Of a stretch of DNA of 28,244 bases, positions 8,912-17,484 are shown in pieces. Source of the stretch: a virus; IMG/VR virus record IMGVR_UViG_3300038825_001429, positions 1-28,244 of that record; one strand, given 5' to 3'. Position 1 is the stretch's first letter; every line of letters starts with the position of its first letter. Below the pieces are notes generated by a model. That model was not told the origin of the DNA. It worked only from the letters and a program-made list of their open reading frames with translations, and searched no databases. Both the position numbers and the translations under genes were made by a program.

Positions 8912-9069
8912 TCATGTATCAAAAGGGTTCAGACCCTATTGATGTCCATCCAACCAAAGTGGATGAAATGCTTCGGAAAGGATGGTCAACTGATGCCCCT
9001 TCAAAGGGCAAAAAATCCACCAGCAAATCTGCTGGTGATTCTTCAAAATCTGTAGCAAAAAAGGATTAA
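8908..9069 (+). CDS. Small basic tail-region protein, unknown
   Basis: The 53-residue protein begins MIMYQKGSDPIDVHPTKVDE, continues EMLRKGW, and ends in a Ser/Lys-rich tail (SKGKKSTSKSAGDSSKS). The VHPTKVDEMLRKGW segment is seen in small phage proteins placed before the tail tube gene. It may be a short helix-extended-helix peptide, but that is inference. It overlaps the preceding stop (ATGA) and ends one base before the tail tube start, with an AAGGA that can serve as that gene's SD. Confidence 0.75.
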   Translation: MIMYQKGSDPIDVHPTKVDEMLRKGWSTDAPSKGKKSTSKSAGDSSKSVAKKD

Positions 9070-9070
9070 C

Positions 9071-9457
9071 ATGGCTACGCATAAAGGATCTGAAGGGGTT
9101 GTCAAGGCTGGTGGAAACACTATTGCTGAAGTGACTGGCTTCAGTTTTGATGAAACTGCAGACACCATTGAATCAACTGCACTATCTAATTCAGCAAGGT
9201 CATTTGTTTCTGATCTGGTTCAATTCAGTGGAACCATTGACTGTTTTTTTGATGAAACAGATACGGCACAAAATGCAATGACTGCAGGCAGTTCGCTGAC
9301 GATTGAGCTTTACCCAGAAGGCACTGGTTCAGGTGCAACCTATTTTACTGGGAGTGTTATCATCACATCGATTGCCAGGGCAAATGCAATCGGGGCTTTG
9401 GTAACTGCAAGCTTTGGCTTCCAGGGCACTGGTGGATTGACTTCAACCACTGTTTAA
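9071..9457 (+). CDS. Major tail (tube) protein
   Basis: The protein has 128 residues starting MATHKGSEGVVKAGGNTIAE. Features include the family-like GFSFDETADTIESTALSN, a DLVQFSGTIDCFFDETD strand region, and an ITSIARANAIGALVTASFGF end. This beta-sandwich pattern is typical of short siphovirus tail tube proteins, which stack as hexamers around the tape measure. An AAGGA SD at 9061-9065 precedes the ATG. Its place just before the tail-assembly chaperone gene is diagnostic. Confidence 0.85.
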   Translation: MATHKGSEGVVKAGGNTIAEVTGFSFDETADTIESTALSNSARSFVSDLVQFSGTIDCFFDETDTAQNAMTAGSSLTIELYPEGTGSGATYFTGSVIITSIARANAIGALVTASFGFQGTGGLTSTTV

Positions 9458-9478
9458 ATCTAAAAAAGGGAAGGGAAT

Positions 9479-9832
9479 ATGAACATCTTAGAAAATGCAA
9501 AAAATCATTTTCGGGATAAGCTTTCAGGGGATCTTCAATCAGTTGAAGTTCCTGAATGGGGCACTGATGGAACCCCTGCAAAGCTTTATTTCAAACCAGC
9601 AATCAATTTCCAGAGTCAGGAAAAAATAATAAAACTTTCTGAAGAAGGAAAGAAAGCTGAAGCAGTTGTTCAAGCCCTGATTGAAAGGGCACTGAATGAA
9701 GATGGACAAAGGGTTTTCAGGCAAGTGAACAGGCTTGAATTGATGAAGTCAGTTGATCCTGAAGTGGTTGCCAGGGTTGTTTCTGAAATGTCAGGGGATG
9801 AATATTCCATCGATGACATTGAAAAAAACTGA
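9479..9832 (+). CDS. Tail assembly chaperone, short form (gpG-like)
   Basis: The zero-frame product has 117 residues, with a strong SD (GGGAAGGGA) before ATG 9479. It lies between tail tube and tape measure, like lambda G. Residues 40-75 are helical and charged, and the gene ends ...SIDDIEKN-stop. The last codons form the slippery heptamer A AAA AAC (9823-9829). The short form is expected to be the abundant product and to coat the tape measure during tail assembly. Confidence 0.85.
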   Translation: MNILENAKNHFRDKLSGDLQSVEVPEWGTDGTPAKLYFKPAINFQSQEKIIKLSEEGKKAEAVVQALIERALNEDGQRVFRQVNRLELMKSVDPEVVARVVSEMSGDEYSIDDIEKN

Positions 9833-9969
9833 CATCTGATCCTGAAATCTTTTTTCTGTTTCAATTAGCAGAACATCTGCACAAATCGGTTCAAGAAGTG
9901 ATGCAATTTTCCATTCTGGAAATCAGGGGGTGGATTGCATATTTCAGGGTCAGGGATCAAAAAAAATAA
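9479..9969 (+). CDS. Tail assembly chaperone, -1 frameshift fusion (gpGT-like)
   Basis: A -1 shift at 9823-9829 moves reading from ...EKN into LTSDPEIFFLFQLAEHLHKS (from 9829), ending at TAA 9967-9969. This adds 46 residues, for 163 in total. The extension has the FQLAEHL and ILEIRGWIAYF features typical of lambda T-like domains, which recruit the tail tube protein to the gpG-coated tape measure. The extension has no start of its own, so frameshifting is the natural way to express it. Together with the slippery heptamer and gene position this is well supported. Confidence 0.87.
9823..9829 (+). promoter_or_regulatory. Programmed -1 ribosomal frameshift site (A AAA AAC)
   Basis: In the zero frame the bases read GAA AAA AAC TGA, so the heptamer fits X XXY YYZ exactly and lies one codon before the stop. 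The -1 frame then stays open for 46 codons. No strong stimulatory pseudoknot was identified by eye downstream. Confidence 0.85.
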
Positions 9970-9979
9970 AGGTTAGAAG

Positions 9980-12166
9980 GTGCCCAGTTTAAACATTCCG
10001 ATAACTGCAGAAGACAGAACCAAATCTGCATTCAATTCTGTTCTTAGATCCACTGATAAATTAAATAAATCCTTTGGTGGTCTGACCAAGACCCTGGGCC
10101 TTTTGGCTGGTGTTGGTGGGTTGGGTGCCTTGACCACAAACCTTTTATCAACTGCAGACAAGCTGGGGAAGGTTTCAAGCAAGCTTGGAATTGCAACCCC
10201 AGAACTTCAGAAATTCCAATTCGCCGCCGAACAATCAGGAATCCATTCAAACACCCTGAATACTGCCCTTCAAAGGTTCACCAGAAGGCTGGAAGATGCA
10301 AAAAAAGGGGTGGGGCCAGCCAAGGATGCTTTTGATGATATGGGCCTTTCATTCAGCAACCTGGATGGCACCACAAAGACTGCAGAACAGATGTTTCTGG
10401 AAGTCGCAGATGCAATGTCTGGCATTGATGACCAATCCAAAAAAGTATCCCTAGCATTTAAGCTTTTCGATTCTGAAGGGGTCAGTCTGATCAATATGCT
10501 TCAGAATGGTTCTGGTGCCATCAAAGAAATGGGTGATCAGTTGGAAGACTTTGGGGGAATCATTGATGATGATGCCATCAAAGCAACTGAAAGGTTTAAT
10601 GATGCAGTGAACCTTACTTCAAAAGCAGTAAGGGTGGTTTTTTCTGAATCAGTTCTTTTTTTAAGTGATGCCTTTGAAAGAATGGGAAGGGGGTTTGACA
10701 AGATTTTTGGATCTGCAGAAAAAGTGAAGAAGGTTTCTGAAGATCAGACTGCAGTAAGAATCAAACAGACCCAGATTGAAAATGAATATGTCCAAAAATT
10801 ACTTACAGAAGTTCCTGTCACTGCAACCTTAGCAACCAAGCTTTCAATATTAAATGAAAAGCAAAAAGAAATAAATATTAGAAGATTCATGACAATTGAG
10901 TTACTTGAAAGGCTTGAAAGGTCAAGCAAAGTAACTTTGAAAACAAATAAAGATTTAATTGATTCAAATAATTTACAAATCAAAGGTCTGACAAGTTATA
11001 TCGGGAAATTAGACAAAGCCAATGAAGCAATTGAATTTGCAAAATTAGATTTACAAGCATTAGATGAAGAATATCAAAAAAATATTGCTTCCATTGAAAC
11101 CTTCAACAATAGATTAAGGCTTTCCCAGGAAACCTTTGATGATGGTTATAATTTGGATGTGGTGGACCTGACCCCAGTTCTTAATAACAATTCAATGAAG
11201 CTTTCAGAAATGACCATTGAATTGTCAGAACAAGAACAAAAATTCATTGATATTTTTGGAACAGTCAAAGACCTGGACAAAACTTTTGAAAAGTTTGGTT
11301 TCAGGGCTTCAACAATGTCACAACTGAAAGACTTTGCAAAAACCTTTCAGCCTTTGATTGAAGGCGCAGGGGCAGTGGGGGATTTCTTTGCCAGACAGGG
11401 GGAAGGAATCATGCAAGCAGGGGGTGCATCAGGCCAAAGGGCCATGCAAGTTGGGAAGGAATTTGCCACCAAGGGGGTTGAAGCTGGGATCATGGCTTTG
11501 GTTCTGTCTAATGAAAAGGTCCAGGAAGCACTTGGAAAAGTATTTGATGCCCTGTTTGAACTGATTGACCCAATCATTGATCTTCTGGCCCCTGTCATTG
11601 AATCCCTGACTGAAATCCTGGTGGAATTAAAACCACTGTTTGAATTATTCATACCAGTTCTTAGGGAAACCATGGTACCAATCAAGGGTTTGATTCATGT
11701 AATGAAACAAGTGATTGGGCCAATTGTTCACCTGATAAAAGAAATTGCAAAAATTTTCACCCCAGTTGGAACACTGGTTGATGCCCTTAATGCACTAGCA
11801 TCACCACTTAAATCCTTAGAAAGTGCAATCAAAAGCATTGGGGGTGTTTTTGGTGGTGGTGGGGGTGGTGGGAACATTGTCACAAACACCATCAGTTCAA
11901 TTGGTAGTGCTTTAGGTTTTGCAGATGGTGGAAGGGTCAGGGGGAACAGATCCATAATCGTGGGTGAAGAAGGTCCAGAGGTATTCACCCCAAATCAGAA
12001 TGGAACTATTATTCCAAACCATGACCTGGGTGGTCAGACAGTGGTGAATGTATTTCTGGACATGGAAGGACAAGTGAAACTGCCACTTCATCAATATGTT
12101 TCCAGTGTGCAAAGAAGGGCTGAAAGGTCTGGCAATCCGCAACTGGCAGGAATACTGGCAGGATGA
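9980..12166 (+). CDS. Tape measure protein
   Basis: The 728-residue protein sets tail length and starts at GTG 9980 after AGGTTAGAAGG. The N-terminal part (AFNSVLRSTDKLNKSFGGLT, LLSTADKLGKVSSKLGIATP) is the usual tape-measure opening. A central helical, coiled-coil-like part spans about residues 250-430. A hydrophobic region (EALGKVFDALFELIDPIIDL) follows, then a poly-Gly stretch, and the tail ADGGRVRGNRSIIVGEEGPE seen at many tape-measure C-termini. Bases about 10780-11130 are much more AT-rich than the rest. The stop overlaps the next gene by four bases. Confidence 0.92.
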   Translation: MPSLNIPITAEDRTKSAFNSVLRSTDKLNKSFGGLTKTLGLLAGVGGLGALTTNLLSTADKLGKVSSKLGIATPELQKFQFAAEQSGIHSNTLNTALQRFTRRLEDAKKGVGPAKDAFDDMGLSFSNLDGTTKTAEQMFLEVADAMSGIDDQSKKVSLAFKLFDSEGVSLINMLQNGSGAIKEMGDQLEDFGGIIDDDAIKATERFNDAVNLTSKAVRVVFSESVLFLSDAFERMGRGFDKIFGSAEKVKKVSEDQTAVRIKQTQIENEYVQKLLTEVPVTATLATKLSILNEKQKEINIRRFMTIELLERLERSSKVTLKTNKDLIDSNNLQIKGLTSYIGKLDKANEAIEFAKLDLQALDEEYQKNIASIETFNNRLRLSQETFDDGYNLDVVDLTPVLNNNSMKLSEMTIELSEQEQKFIDIFGTVKDLDKTFEKFGFRASTMSQLKDFAKTFQPLIEGAGAVGDFFARQGEGIMQAGGASGQRAMQVGKEFATKGVEAGIMALVLSNEKVQEALGKVFDALFELIDPIIDLLAPVIESLTEILVELKPLFELFIPVLRETMVPIKGLIHVMKQVIGPIVHLIKEIAKIFTPVGTLVDALNALASPLKSLESAIKSIGGVFGGGGGGGNIVTNTISSIGSALGFADGGRVRGNRSIIVGEEGPEVFTPNQNGTIIPNHDLGGQTVVNVFLDMEGQVKLPLHQYVSSVQRRAERSGNPQLAGILAG

Positions 12167-13821
12167 CTGAATCGGTTATTATCACAGTTCAAATGGAAGT
12201 GGATTCAACCCAGTATTATATGGCAACCCAGGGGTTTTCAGGGTCAAATTTTTATAATCCATTTGTTCAAAGCCTTCCATCCATTGAATGGTCTGGTGAA
12301 GGGTTTTTGAAGACTCAAGCAGGGCAGTTGATTCTGACCAATGACCCAGACAATGATGACCACCCTTTTGCTTATTCAACCAACTGGAATTCCCTGATAA
12401 CCAATCCTGATCAGCAATTTAAAACCAGCATCAATCCTGGGGAACCTGGGTCTGATAAAACTGCTTTGTGGCATGGCTATGCAGTGGTCAGATCCATCAC
12501 AGAAGATGCAATTGAATTTGACCTGTTTGAATTCGCAGATTATGGAATTTTGGACACAGTTGGAAGTGGTGGGGATTGGCCTGTTTCCAGTTTGACTGCA
12601 GGAAATCCAACTGTTCTGACTATTGATAACAGGGAAATGGGTGGGAACACCTTAGAAGATTGGGTTTCTGTTGGTGATAATATAGTGATAAACAACACCT
12701 TCAGCCCTGTCATTGCAAACACCCAATATCTTGTTACTGCCATTTCTGGGAATTCTGTTAGCATCGATTTGGATTCAACTGGTGCAACATTTGCCACTCC
12801 AAGGGTTGTTACCAACACCTTTGATTCAGGGTCTGGCACAAGATGTATTTTGACCAAAGTTTTATCAGCCCCTTTTGCAGTTTTTAGCATTGGAAGCACA
12901 TTAAGAGAAGTCCCCAGGGATCGGTATTTTCAGGATGGATTTTTTGGATATTACTTTTTCACTTATTCTTCAAACACTGGTCAAGACACTGGCACGAATT
13001 TCAAGATATTTCTTGATGGGGTTGATCAAACTTCCAATTTTCAAAGGTCAGGCAAAGGCAGTTACAGAAAAAATGATGGGAGTGCTTTTGATGGGCTTAT
13101 AACTATTCAAACAGTTACATATTACAAAACCATTTTTGATTTAATCGATTTAAATTATACCGAATTGAATTATCCAAATTCACCCAAAGCACCCGATGCG
13201 GATGACTCTGTAAAAGCAGGACTTCATATTGAATACACCAAAAATGTTAATAGAGAAGAATTTTTGAATTATATTTGTAAAAACACAAATTATCAGTTTT
13301 TCATCAGATATTCTTCAAGTGGTCAGGGACCATTTTCAACAATCATAGACAAAGCAAATGTCCCAACTGCCCAAGATTTGGATAACACACAAATTTTAAA
13401 TGCAACCTATCAATTTAAGAACCCTGTTAAATCAGTTTCTTGTGATTTTAAAACATTCACAGAATCAGGGTCTTTAGCAACGGACAATTATTCATTCAAC
13501 GAACAATCCAAAAATTTATCTGTTTTTAATTCAGACCTTCCAACTGGTTCAGAAATTTCAGTGGAACAGGTTCATGACCAAACAGGCCAGCAACTGAATT
13601 ATCTGCAAGCCATCCTGGATGTTGAAAAGAAAATCACCATTTCAGTGACCCTGGATAATATCAACACCAGCATCCTTCCAGGGGATAATCTAAATTTCAC
13701 AAGGGAAGTGGACAAGATCACAGTCAATCAGTTACTGGTCAGAAAGATCCAATATAATCTGAATAGCCAGCAAACCACTTTTGAAGGTGATGGAACCATC
13801 ACCCTAATTGAAAAGACCTGA
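12163..13821 (+). CDS. Tail tip / hub-like structural protein
   Basis: The 552-residue protein lies directly after the tape measure (ATGA overlap). It is beta-rich throughout. The start (SVIITVQMEVDSTQYYMATQ) and a segment with IEWSGEGFLKTQAGQLIL read like the first domain of distal-tail proteins. The end (ISVTLDNINTSILPGDNLNF, then KIQYNLNSQQTTFEGDG) resembles the final beta domain of hub proteins, which define insertion boundaries and steps. Bases about 13090-13530 are clearly more AT-rich. The exact lambda counterpart is unclear; the assignment is by position and fold pattern. Confidence 0.65.
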   Translation: MTESVIITVQMEVDSTQYYMATQGFSGSNFYNPFVQSLPSIEWSGEGFLKTQAGQLILTNDPDNDDHPFAYSTNWNSLITNPDQQFKTSINPGEPGSDKTALWHGYAVVRSITEDAIEFDLFEFADYGILDTVGSGGDWPVSSLTAGNPTVLTIDNREMGGNTLEDWVSVGDNIVINNTFSPVIANTQYLVTAISGNSVSIDLDSTGATFATPRVVTNTFDSGSGTRCILTKVLSAPFAVFSIGSTLREVPRDRYFQDGFFGYYFFTYSSNTGQDTGTNFKIFLDGVDQTSNFQRSGKGSYRKNDGSAFDGLITIQTVTYYKTIFDLIDLNYTELNYPNSPKAPDADDSVKAGLHIEYTKNVNREEFLNYICKNTNYQFFIRYSSSGQGPFSTIIDKANVPTAQDLDNTQILNATYQFKNPVKSVSCDFKTFTESGSLATDNYSFNEQSKNLSVFNSDLPTGSEISVEQVHDQTGQQLNYLQAILDVEKKITISVTLDNINTSILPGDNLNFTREVDKITVNQLLVRKIQYNLNSQQTTFEGDGTITLIEKT

Positions 13822-15035
13822 TGGAATTCATTCAAGCATCAAAAATCACTTCCACTTCTGCAGGAACGGGTTCAATTAATTCTTCCTATGCAGTTTCTAA
13901 TGTTGCAGATGACAACCCTGGGAAACCCTTCATCAGTTCTGGAACTTCTGAAACCATCACCATCAATGTTGGGGCTGGCTCCCAGGCATTGTTCTTTTTT
14001 GGCTTAATGGCAGACAGTGCAATTTTGACAGTCAATGATTCAGTGGGAATTGGTCAATCAAAGGAATTGAATGTTACCCCTTATTCATCCATTGATCAGT
14101 TGAATATTGGAACCACCAATCTGATCCCACCTGAATATTTGTCATGCACACTGTCACCCTATTCAGGAACAGTTCTTTCAAGCCCCTTGACAACGGACAC
14201 CACTGCAACTGATTCCATCACTGGTGCCCCAGATACTTTGGAACTTCAGGCCAATCTGACCATTGGCGATGGGCAGACAAATAATCAGGAATTAGTCATT
14301 GGATTAAATACAGATACCACTGTTCAATTCAATTCCAGTGGGGTTGCCCTGAATTCTGCCACTGCAATCATTGAATTGACCACATCAACAGACAGAAAAG
14401 ATTCTGCAGTCACTGGAGATAACATTGGGTATTGGGTGCAGGATTCTGGTGCAACTGGAAGATTCAAGGCCAGTTCTGGGGCTTCAGACTATGTGAACAC
14501 AAACAACCACGGAAATGTCAGGCTTGGTTCCCATGTAACGATTGGGGGAACCAGTTACCAGATCACCAAGATTGTAGGAAATGGAACCACATCTGGGGCA
14601 ATAACCCTTTCAGGATCTGCCAGTTCTGCCACTGTAACCCAGATGCTGAACCCCTTAAAACTTGGGATTTTCAGGATGGGTTCTGTTCTGTCTGTATCAA
14701 ATCCACAGGTGGGGGCACAAAAATCATTTGAAGATTTCAGTTATAAAAGGCCATTGATCGATGGGGGTTATACCCAGATACAAAGAAATGTAGTTTCGAT
14801 CTATGCAGTTGGGTCAATTATGCCAAGGTCTGAAGCTGAAAATTTCATAAACCATTATCGGGCTTTTAGATCGAAACCCTTTCCTGTTTTGGTTTTTGAT
14901 TCAATGCCATCAGCACAATCAGAATCTGTGAAATATAGTGGGTTTTTCTATCTGCCTGAACCACCCCAGGTCAGTTATAGTTTCAAACAGGCAGAATTCC
15001 AAAACATCACCTTCAGACTTCGGGAAATAACATAA
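13821..15035 (+). CDS. Distal tail structural protein, unknown subtype
   Basis: The 404-residue protein is coupled to the upstream gene (TGATG). Residues 1-115 are a Ser/Thr-rich beta domain (VGAGSQALFFFGLMADSA). The middle (about 140-290) is repetitive and Gly/Thr-rich. Residues about 300-404 (FEDFSYKRPLIDGGYTQIQR, then PRSEAENFINHYRAFRSKPF) form a conserved-looking C-terminal domain of phage tail-tip proteins. A receptor-proximal or fibre-anchoring role is inferred from its position before the tail fibre gene. Confidence 0.6.
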   Translation: MEFIQASKITSTSAGTGSINSSYAVSNVADDNPGKPFISSGTSETITINVGAGSQALFFFGLMADSAILTVNDSVGIGQSKELNVTPYSSIDQLNIGTTNLIPPEYLSCTLSPYSGTVLSSPLTTDTTATDSITGAPDTLELQANLTIGDGQTNNQELVIGLNTDTTVQFNSSGVALNSATAIIELTTSTDRKDSAVTGDNIGYWVQDSGATGRFKASSGASDYVNTNNHGNVRLGSHVTIGGTSYQITKIVGNGTTSGAITLSGSASSATVTQMLNPLKLGIFRMGSVLSVSNPQVGAQKSFEDFSYKRPLIDGGYTQIQRNVVSIYAVGSIMPRSEAENFINHYRAFRSKPFPVLVFDSMPSAQSESVKYSGFFYLPEPPQVSYSFKQAEFQNITFRLREIT

Positions 15036-15056
15036 ACCTTTTTTCCAAAATTACCC

Positions 15057-16322
15057 ATGCCTGACCGCATAGTAAAGCCAGACACTGGCAATGATCTGGT
15101 GCTTCAAAATGATGATGCTTCTGCAAAGATTGAAATCAATGAAGACGCAACGATTAATTTTACTGGAACTGTTGCAGAGTTTACGGTTGATAATATCAAA
15201 ATTGATGGCAACACAATTGTTTCAACAAACACAAATGGAAACATTGATCTTACACCAAATGGAACTGGTGAAGTAAATATTTCAAAAGTTGATATTGATT
15301 CAGGAACAATTGATGGAACTGATGTCACAGTTGGTTCAGGTAAAACATTGGATGTTTCTGCAGGAACTTTGACCAGTTCAACTGCACAAAAAACCGCAAT
15401 TGTTGACGGGGGTAAGGGGAATCTAGCCAAATCGGATGTTGGTCTCGGAAATGTTACGAACGAGTCAAAAGCGACGATGTTCACTTCTCCGGCTTTTACT
15501 GGAACAGCATCGTTTTCTGGAAGTATTGACCAAGGAGATGGTCAAAATATCCAAACCGATGAAATACGGGCCAGGGATGGTGATGGTTTAAAACTAAGGG
15601 ATTCAGGTGGATCAAATGGGATTTTTGTAGAAAATGGTGGGTTTGTTGGGATCGGTATAGATGACCCAAACAATCAACTATCTGTCCAAGGCAATTCAAA
15701 TTATTTATTGAATTTGAAACAGACTGGTTCTGTTATTCACATGCTTGCAATGCGTGGACCAAGTTCAGCAGGAATTGATTTTGCCTGTGATGGTGCAAAT
15801 AACAAAGTTAAAATGATCAGTCTAGGTAGTGGCGATGCAATTGAATTTGTCACTGAAGATTCAACGACAAAATTAACGATTGCCTCAAATGGTAGTATAG
15901 GAGCGCCATCAGGAACCAATATTTATAACGCTTCAGATTTACGCTTAAAGAAAAATGTTAATAATTTAACAGGTAGTCTTGAAAAAATTAACCAAATGCA
16001 AGGCGTTAGTTTTGAATGGATTGATGGATTTTGTCCTGAAGAATCAGGAAAAATTCACTATGGGCTGATTGCTCAAGATTTAACCAAAATTGATTCAAAT
16101 CTGATTTCTGAATTTGGCAATCCTATTGAAGCCAGGGATGCCGTTCTTGATGACAAAGGGAATATTATTAAAGAAGCAATCGAAGCATCTCCTAACAAAA
16201 TTACTGCGGGAGATCAAGTAATTGAAAACCCTTTAAGGGTTGAAGAAAAGTTTATTATTCCGTTACTCATTGAAGCAGTAAAAACATTATCTGAAAAAGT
16301 GTCTGGACTGGAAAACGCATAA
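15057..16322 (+). CDS. Tail fibre with C-terminal S74 intramolecular chaperone
   Basis: This is a 421-residue receptor-binding fibre. The N-terminal two-thirds is repetitive beta structure, including the common LAKSDVGLGNVTNESKATMF fibre motif at residues 124-143 and GGFVGIGIDDPNNQLSV at 194-210. The C-terminus is an S74 chaperone of endosialidase (NASDLRLKKNVNN), with the expected Ser293 and Lys298 for self-cleavage after trimer folding, followed by YGLIAQDL and the C-terminal helix VKTLSEKVSGLEN. No SD is visible before the ATG. GAG/CTC, GCG and CGA are commoner here than in neighbouring genes, which suggests recent exchange. Confidence 0.85.
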   Translation: MPDRIVKPDTGNDLVLQNDDASAKIEINEDATINFTGTVAEFTVDNIKIDGNTIVSTNTNGNIDLTPNGTGEVNISKVDIDSGTIDGTDVTVGSGKTLDVSAGTLTSSTAQKTAIVDGGKGNLAKSDVGLGNVTNESKATMFTSPAFTGTASFSGSIDQGDGQNIQTDEIRARDGDGLKLRDSGGSNGIFVENGGFVGIGIDDPNNQLSVQGNSNYLLNLKQTGSVIHMLAMRGPSSAGIDFACDGANNKVKMISLGSGDAIEFVTEDSTTKLTIASNGSIGAPSGTNIYNASDLRLKKNVNNLTGSLEKINQMQGVSFEWIDGFCPEESGKIHYGLIAQDLTKIDSNLISEFGNPIEARDAVLDDKGNIIKEAIEASPNKITAGDQVIENPLRVEEKFIIPLLIEAVKTLSEKVSGLENA

Positions 16323-16459
16323 TGCAACTAACAAAAGAAGAATGTGAAGAAAAAATTCAGGATTTGAACAACCAAATCCAGCGATTAATCGGATACAAAC
16401 AAGCACTTTTGGAAATGGAAGAAGAAGCACAAAAAGCAGAAAATGACCATTTAAAATAA
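16322..16459 (+). CDS. Small coiled-coil protein
   Basis: The 45-residue, almost wholly helical protein (EECEEKIQDLNNQIQRLIGY, then KQALLEMEEEAQKAE) is coupled to the tail fibre stop by a TAATG overlap and abuts the next gene. Heptad-like Leu/Ile spacing indicates a coiled coil. It could be a fibre-associated or lysis accessory peptide. Function is unknown. Confidence 0.65.
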   Translation: MQLTKEECEEKIQDLNNQIQRLIGYKQALLEMEEEAQKAENDHLK

Positions 16460-16903
16460 ATGAAAAAGCTTTTCATCCATCCACTGTTTCTGTTTCTTTC
16501 TTTTCCAGTTTGGGCTGATGAACTGATTGCCCAATATAATGCCAGGGATTTTCATCCTGATCAGAATCCTGGCTATGATTATTCCAGAATTCAGAACCAG
16601 GGTGGTGACACCACTGACAAAATCTTTGACATCATCACTGGATCTGATGCCCCTTTGTTGGCTTTAATTGTTGGATGCCTGGGGCTTTTCATCTGGAAAA
16701 ATGAACAGTCTGCCAGGGCTGACAGAACCCTTTTAAATAATAGGCTTTTTGATGTGATCAAGGATGCCCAGGCTTCAATGGATGGGGTCAAAAACGAATT
16801 GACTGCAATTAAAATTCAAGATGCTGATACCAATGCAAGGGTCAGCAATCTTGAACGGGAAACAGAAGGAATCAAAGAAAGACTGATGATGATGAAGGTG
16901 TGA
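16460..16903 (+). CDS. Secreted/membrane coiled-coil protein, lysis region
   Basis: The 147-residue protein has an N-terminal signal sequence (MKKLFIHPLFLFLSFPVWAD). Asp/Thr-rich residues follow, then a hydrophobic segment at about 64-78 (APLLALIVGCLGLFIW), and a C-terminal coiled coil (NARVSNLERETEGIKERLMM). The topology suggests an inner-membrane protein with a helical domain. The place between tail fibre and a holin-like gene suggests a lysis role (holin or spanin-like), but no family is recognised with certainty. The stop overlaps the next start. Confidence 0.65.
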   Translation: MKKLFIHPLFLFLSFPVWADELIAQYNARDFHPDQNPGYDYSRIQNQGGDTTDKIFDIITGSDAPLLALIVGCLGLFIWKNEQSARADRTLLNNRLFDVIKDAQASMDGVKNELTAIKIQDADTNARVSNLERETEGIKERLMMMKV

Positions 16904-17142
16904 TGGATAGAGACAGACTTTACATCAGGGCTGGTCTTTCATTTCTTCTTCTTTTGATTTTTTGTGTTTTGCTGATCCTGATTTTTTATGTGGAACTTCC
17001 CAGTTCTGCAGAAATCACATCAGCAACTTTGCTGGGTGCCCTGGTTGGAAACCTGACAAGCACCCTTTCTTACTGGTTCGATTCAACGGAACACTCAGAA
17101 AACAAAGGACAGAATGGAAGCACTGGTGATGAAACTGCTTAG
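16903..17142 (+). CDS. Small two-segment membrane protein, holin-like
   Basis: The protein has 79 residues from ATG 16903, which overlaps the upstream stop (TGATG); a GTG at 16900 is the alternative. A long hydrophobic helix (AGLSFLLLLIFCVLLILIFY) is followed by a weaker one (ATLLGALVGNLTSTLSYWF) and a short polar tail (STEHSENKGQNGS). The pattern matches many unclassified phage holin-like proteins placed before the endolysin. A pore-forming role is inferred. Confidence 0.7.
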   Translation: MDRDRLYIRAGLSFLLLLIFCVLLILIFYVELPSSAEITSATLLGALVGNLTSTLSYWFDSTEHSENKGQNGSTGDETA

Positions 17143-17329
17143 TGCTTTTGGGGCTGGTATTGCTTCAGAAGTGACTGAATTCACCCTGGACAAAGGTGAA
17201 GAATGGTTAAGGGAAACCCTTGATGAAGATGATTTCAAAGCACTTGATAACATAGTGGACATTGATGAAAGCCAAGTTCATTCAACTGTTCATGATTTCT
17301 TAAAAGATAAAATCCAGATTCCATTCTGA
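17114..17329 (+). CDS. Small acidic lysis-region protein, unknown
   Basis: The 71-residue protein begins 29 bases inside the holin-like gene, with AAAGGACAGA before ATG 17114. It is acidic and helical (FTLDKGEEWLRETLDEDDFK, then STVHDFLKDKIQ) with a short non-polar N-terminus (LLSAFGAGIASEV). No family is recognised. The stop overlaps the following ATG (TGATG). Its location suggests a lysis accessory role, but the sequence itself does not show one. Confidence 0.6.
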   Translation: MEALVMKLLSAFGAGIASEVTEFTLDKGEEWLRETLDEDDFKALDNIVDIDESQVHSTVHDFLKDKIQIPF

Positions 17330-17484
17330 TGAACATTTCGGCAGTAACAACCCAGATGAAATTTTATGGTCAGAAGCTTTCTGAAAAACTTAATGAATTT
17401 TACTGGGTGGTTTCCCAGAAAATCCACAAAGCTTGGAAGAAGGGACTTTCTAATTTTAACAGGGGGGATGTTCGTAATGGGTAA
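17329..17484 (+). CDS. Small basic protein overlapping the endolysin start
   Basis: The 51-residue protein starts in a TGATG junction with the preceding gene, which supports its reality. It is basic and helical (MKFYGQKLSEKLNEFYWVVS, then KIHKAWKKGLSNFNRGD). It ends at TAA 17482-17484, eight bases beyond the preferred ATG of the M15 peptidase, and carries that gene's SD (AGGGGGGA). A longer peptidase reading would share most of these bases in another frame. Function is unknown. Confidence 0.55.
   Translation: MNISAVTTQMKFYGQKLSEKLNEFYWVVSQKIHKAWKKGLSNFNRGDVRNG

Noticed and set aside
17366-17476. N-terminal extension of the endolysin
   Set aside because: It overlaps the coupled 17329 gene in another frame, and a better SD lies before ATG 17477.
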